The translations under genes and the position numbers were made by a program. A stretch of 64,000 nucleotides of DNA from Planctomycetia bacterium (GTDB taxonomy: Bacteria; Planctomycetota; Phycisphaerae; UBA1845; UTPLA1). Below are positions 63,087 to 64,000 of this stretch, piece after piece. Within the stretch, counting starts at the first letter, position 1. Every line of letters begins with the position of its first letter. The notes under the pieces are model-generated. The model searched no databases, was not told the origin of the DNA, and saw only the letters and a program-made list of their open reading frames with translations. The DNA lies in assembly GCA_015200345.1 (NCBI GenBank), contig CP054187.1, positions 1,534,470-1,598,469 of the forward strand. The letters run 5' to 3'.

Positions 63087-64000
63087 CCTTGCACGCTTGC
63101 CGCGCCCCAGTGCGCCGCGCACTGGTTCGTCCGGCCTGGTTGGTGATCGCGGTGATTGCCGCCGGGACCGGTGCGTTCGCCTGGTCGCGTGTCGGACTGC
63201 TCGATCTGCCGAGCGTGCCACGCGATCTCGCGCTCGACGCGACCGGGTTGGGCGAGCTGGCCGCAATGAAGCAGCTCGACGACGCCCTCCACGCGCCGCA
63301 ACGTTCCGATCAGAAAGCCGATCGCACGGGCGATCACCCTTTGTCGCCCGCCGCTCAACGTGTTCGCGACGGCCTGAATCTGATTCGCGCCGGCCAATCC
63401 GAAGCCGGCCTCGTTGCCATGCAGCAAGGCGTCGCGCAGGATCCCGACAACCTCGTGCTGTCCAACGCCTACCGGATGGCGTGCTTCAAACTTCGCCGCG
63501 CTGCGATGGCTGATGCGCGCCGGGCGTCCGCTTCGCCGGTTGCCGCGACCGGCGCGGTCAATTCCGTCTTTCCCGCCTACCTCGAAACACAGCCGATCGC
63601 GCTGTTGGAAAAGTTGGTGAAGGAACACCCCTCGCGCGAAACGCGACTCGCCCTGGCGCTCGCGTGGGTGGATGAAATGCTGCTCTTCCCCGCGCTGGAA
63701 GTCAAAGCTCCCGCCAGCGTCGAAAGCGTGCGCGAACTCACCGCCATCCTTGATGGCGCCGGTACGATCAAGGCAACGCAGGCGACCGCCAATCCGTACT
63801 ACGTTCCCGCGCTTTTCGCGCGGGGGTTGAATCACCTGCATCGCCCCGCGCGGCTTGTCTGGCCCGAGGCCGACAAGACGCCGCCCGATGCCGCCGTGCA
63901 GGACATCGGCCGCTGCATCGCCGTGGGCCGGAAGTTCAACGTCGGCGCGGCGCGGCTTCAGGCCACGCTCGCCATCGCGCTGGGCGACGCGTACGTCAAG
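63083..64000 (+). CDS. Membrane-anchored protein with repeat region, 3' end outside the window
   Basis: At least 306 residues, cut by the window end. It overlaps the UnbV-type gene by four bases (ATGA), with GGAGG spaced 7 bases, so it is strongly coupled to it. After an N-terminal helix (PAWLVIAVIAAGTGAFAWSR) comes AAQRVRDGLNLIRAGQSEAG and GVAQDPDNLVLSNAYRMACF, which resembles a TPR helix pair. Later parts (ETRLALALAWVDEMLLFPAL; YYVPALFARGLNHLHRPAR) look helical as well. Pairing of CRTAC1/UnbV genes with TPR proteins is known in planctomycetes. I cannot name a function. Confidence 0.75.
   Translation, partial: MTLHACRAPVRRALVRPAWLVIAVIAAGTGAFAWSRVGLLDLPSVPRDLALDATGLGELAAMKQLDDALHAPQRSDQKADRTGDHPLSPAAQRVRDGLNLIRAGQSEAGLVAMQQGVAQDPDNLVLSNAYRMACFKLRRAAMADARRASASPVAATGAVNSVFPAYLETQPIALLEKLVKEHPSRETRLALALAWVDEMLLFPALEVKAPASVESVRELTAILDGAGTIKATQATANPYYVPALFARGLNHLHRPARLVWPEADKTPPDAAVQDIGRCIAVGRKFNVGAARLQATLAIALGDAYVK

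Overview
The window looks like a chromosome segment of a high-GC planctomycete. The lineage call rests on gene content: a four-gene operon of DUF1501, DUF1549/DUF1553 and planctomycete-type cytochrome c (PSCyt1) proteins, an FG-GAP/UnbV (ASPIC) protein, a giant Cys-rich secreted protein with a dockerin-like doublet, and DUF11-repeat envelope proteins. Nearly all third codon positions are G or C, and genes are short-spaced on both strands. No phage, integrase, transposase or CRISPR array was seen.

Layout. 1-8.8 kb: the 3' part of an MltA-type lytic transglycosylase, a GlmU-like nucleotidyltransferase, PriA, an ABC ATPase with a fused ABC-permease/CPBP-protease partner, and a medium-chain dehydrogenase. 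8.9-15.7 kb: three minus-strand envelope proteins, two of them DUF11-repeat proteins. 15.9-24.7 kb: PurQ, a BtuFCD-type metal-chelate/cobalamin importer, a tyrosine-phosphatase-like protein, a stand-alone LAB_N membrane protein, a lipin-like HAD lipoprotein coupled to a second BtuF-like protein, a stand-alone DsbD N-terminal-domain protein and a peroxiredoxin-like protein. 25.0-28.5 kb: tRNA-Pro(GGG), a GT2 glycosyltransferase and a GT-C membrane glycosyltransferase. 28.5-35 kb: thiolase, two acyl-CoA dehydrogenases, a metallo-beta-lactamase-fold hydrolase and an MmgE/PrpD protein. 35.2-39.8 kb: the giant Cys-rich secreted protein. 40.4-43.0 kb: an unknown protein and a GspE/PilB ATPase. 43.1-52.6 kb: the PSCyt/PSD operon. 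52.8-60.4 kb: a polyketide operon. 61.0-64.0 kb: an UnbV/FG-GAP protein and a coupled protein that runs off the window.

The most remarkable locus is the three-gene minus-strand operon at 52843-60369. Its 2,034-residue iterative type I PKS has the order KS-AT-ACP-KR-DH-PPTase that defines enediyne synthases (PKSE). Directly upstream is a DUF1702 (UnbL-type) gene and directly downstream a CalE7/SgcE10-like hotdog thioesterase; both overlap the PKS gene. An UnbV-type FG-GAP/ASPIC gene is transcribed divergently next door. These are four of the five families of the conserved enediyne warhead cassette; UnbU was not found in the window. The product cannot be read from sequence: a true enediyne, a related polyene, or a simple heptaene are all possible.

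A second notable feature is a dispersed, MITE-like palindromic repeat of about 120-135 bp, present three times (near 13.9, 20.9 and 60.7 kb), whose ends form an inverted repeat. Gene starts were chosen from ribosome-binding sites, signal peptides and family alignment from memory; no database search was run.
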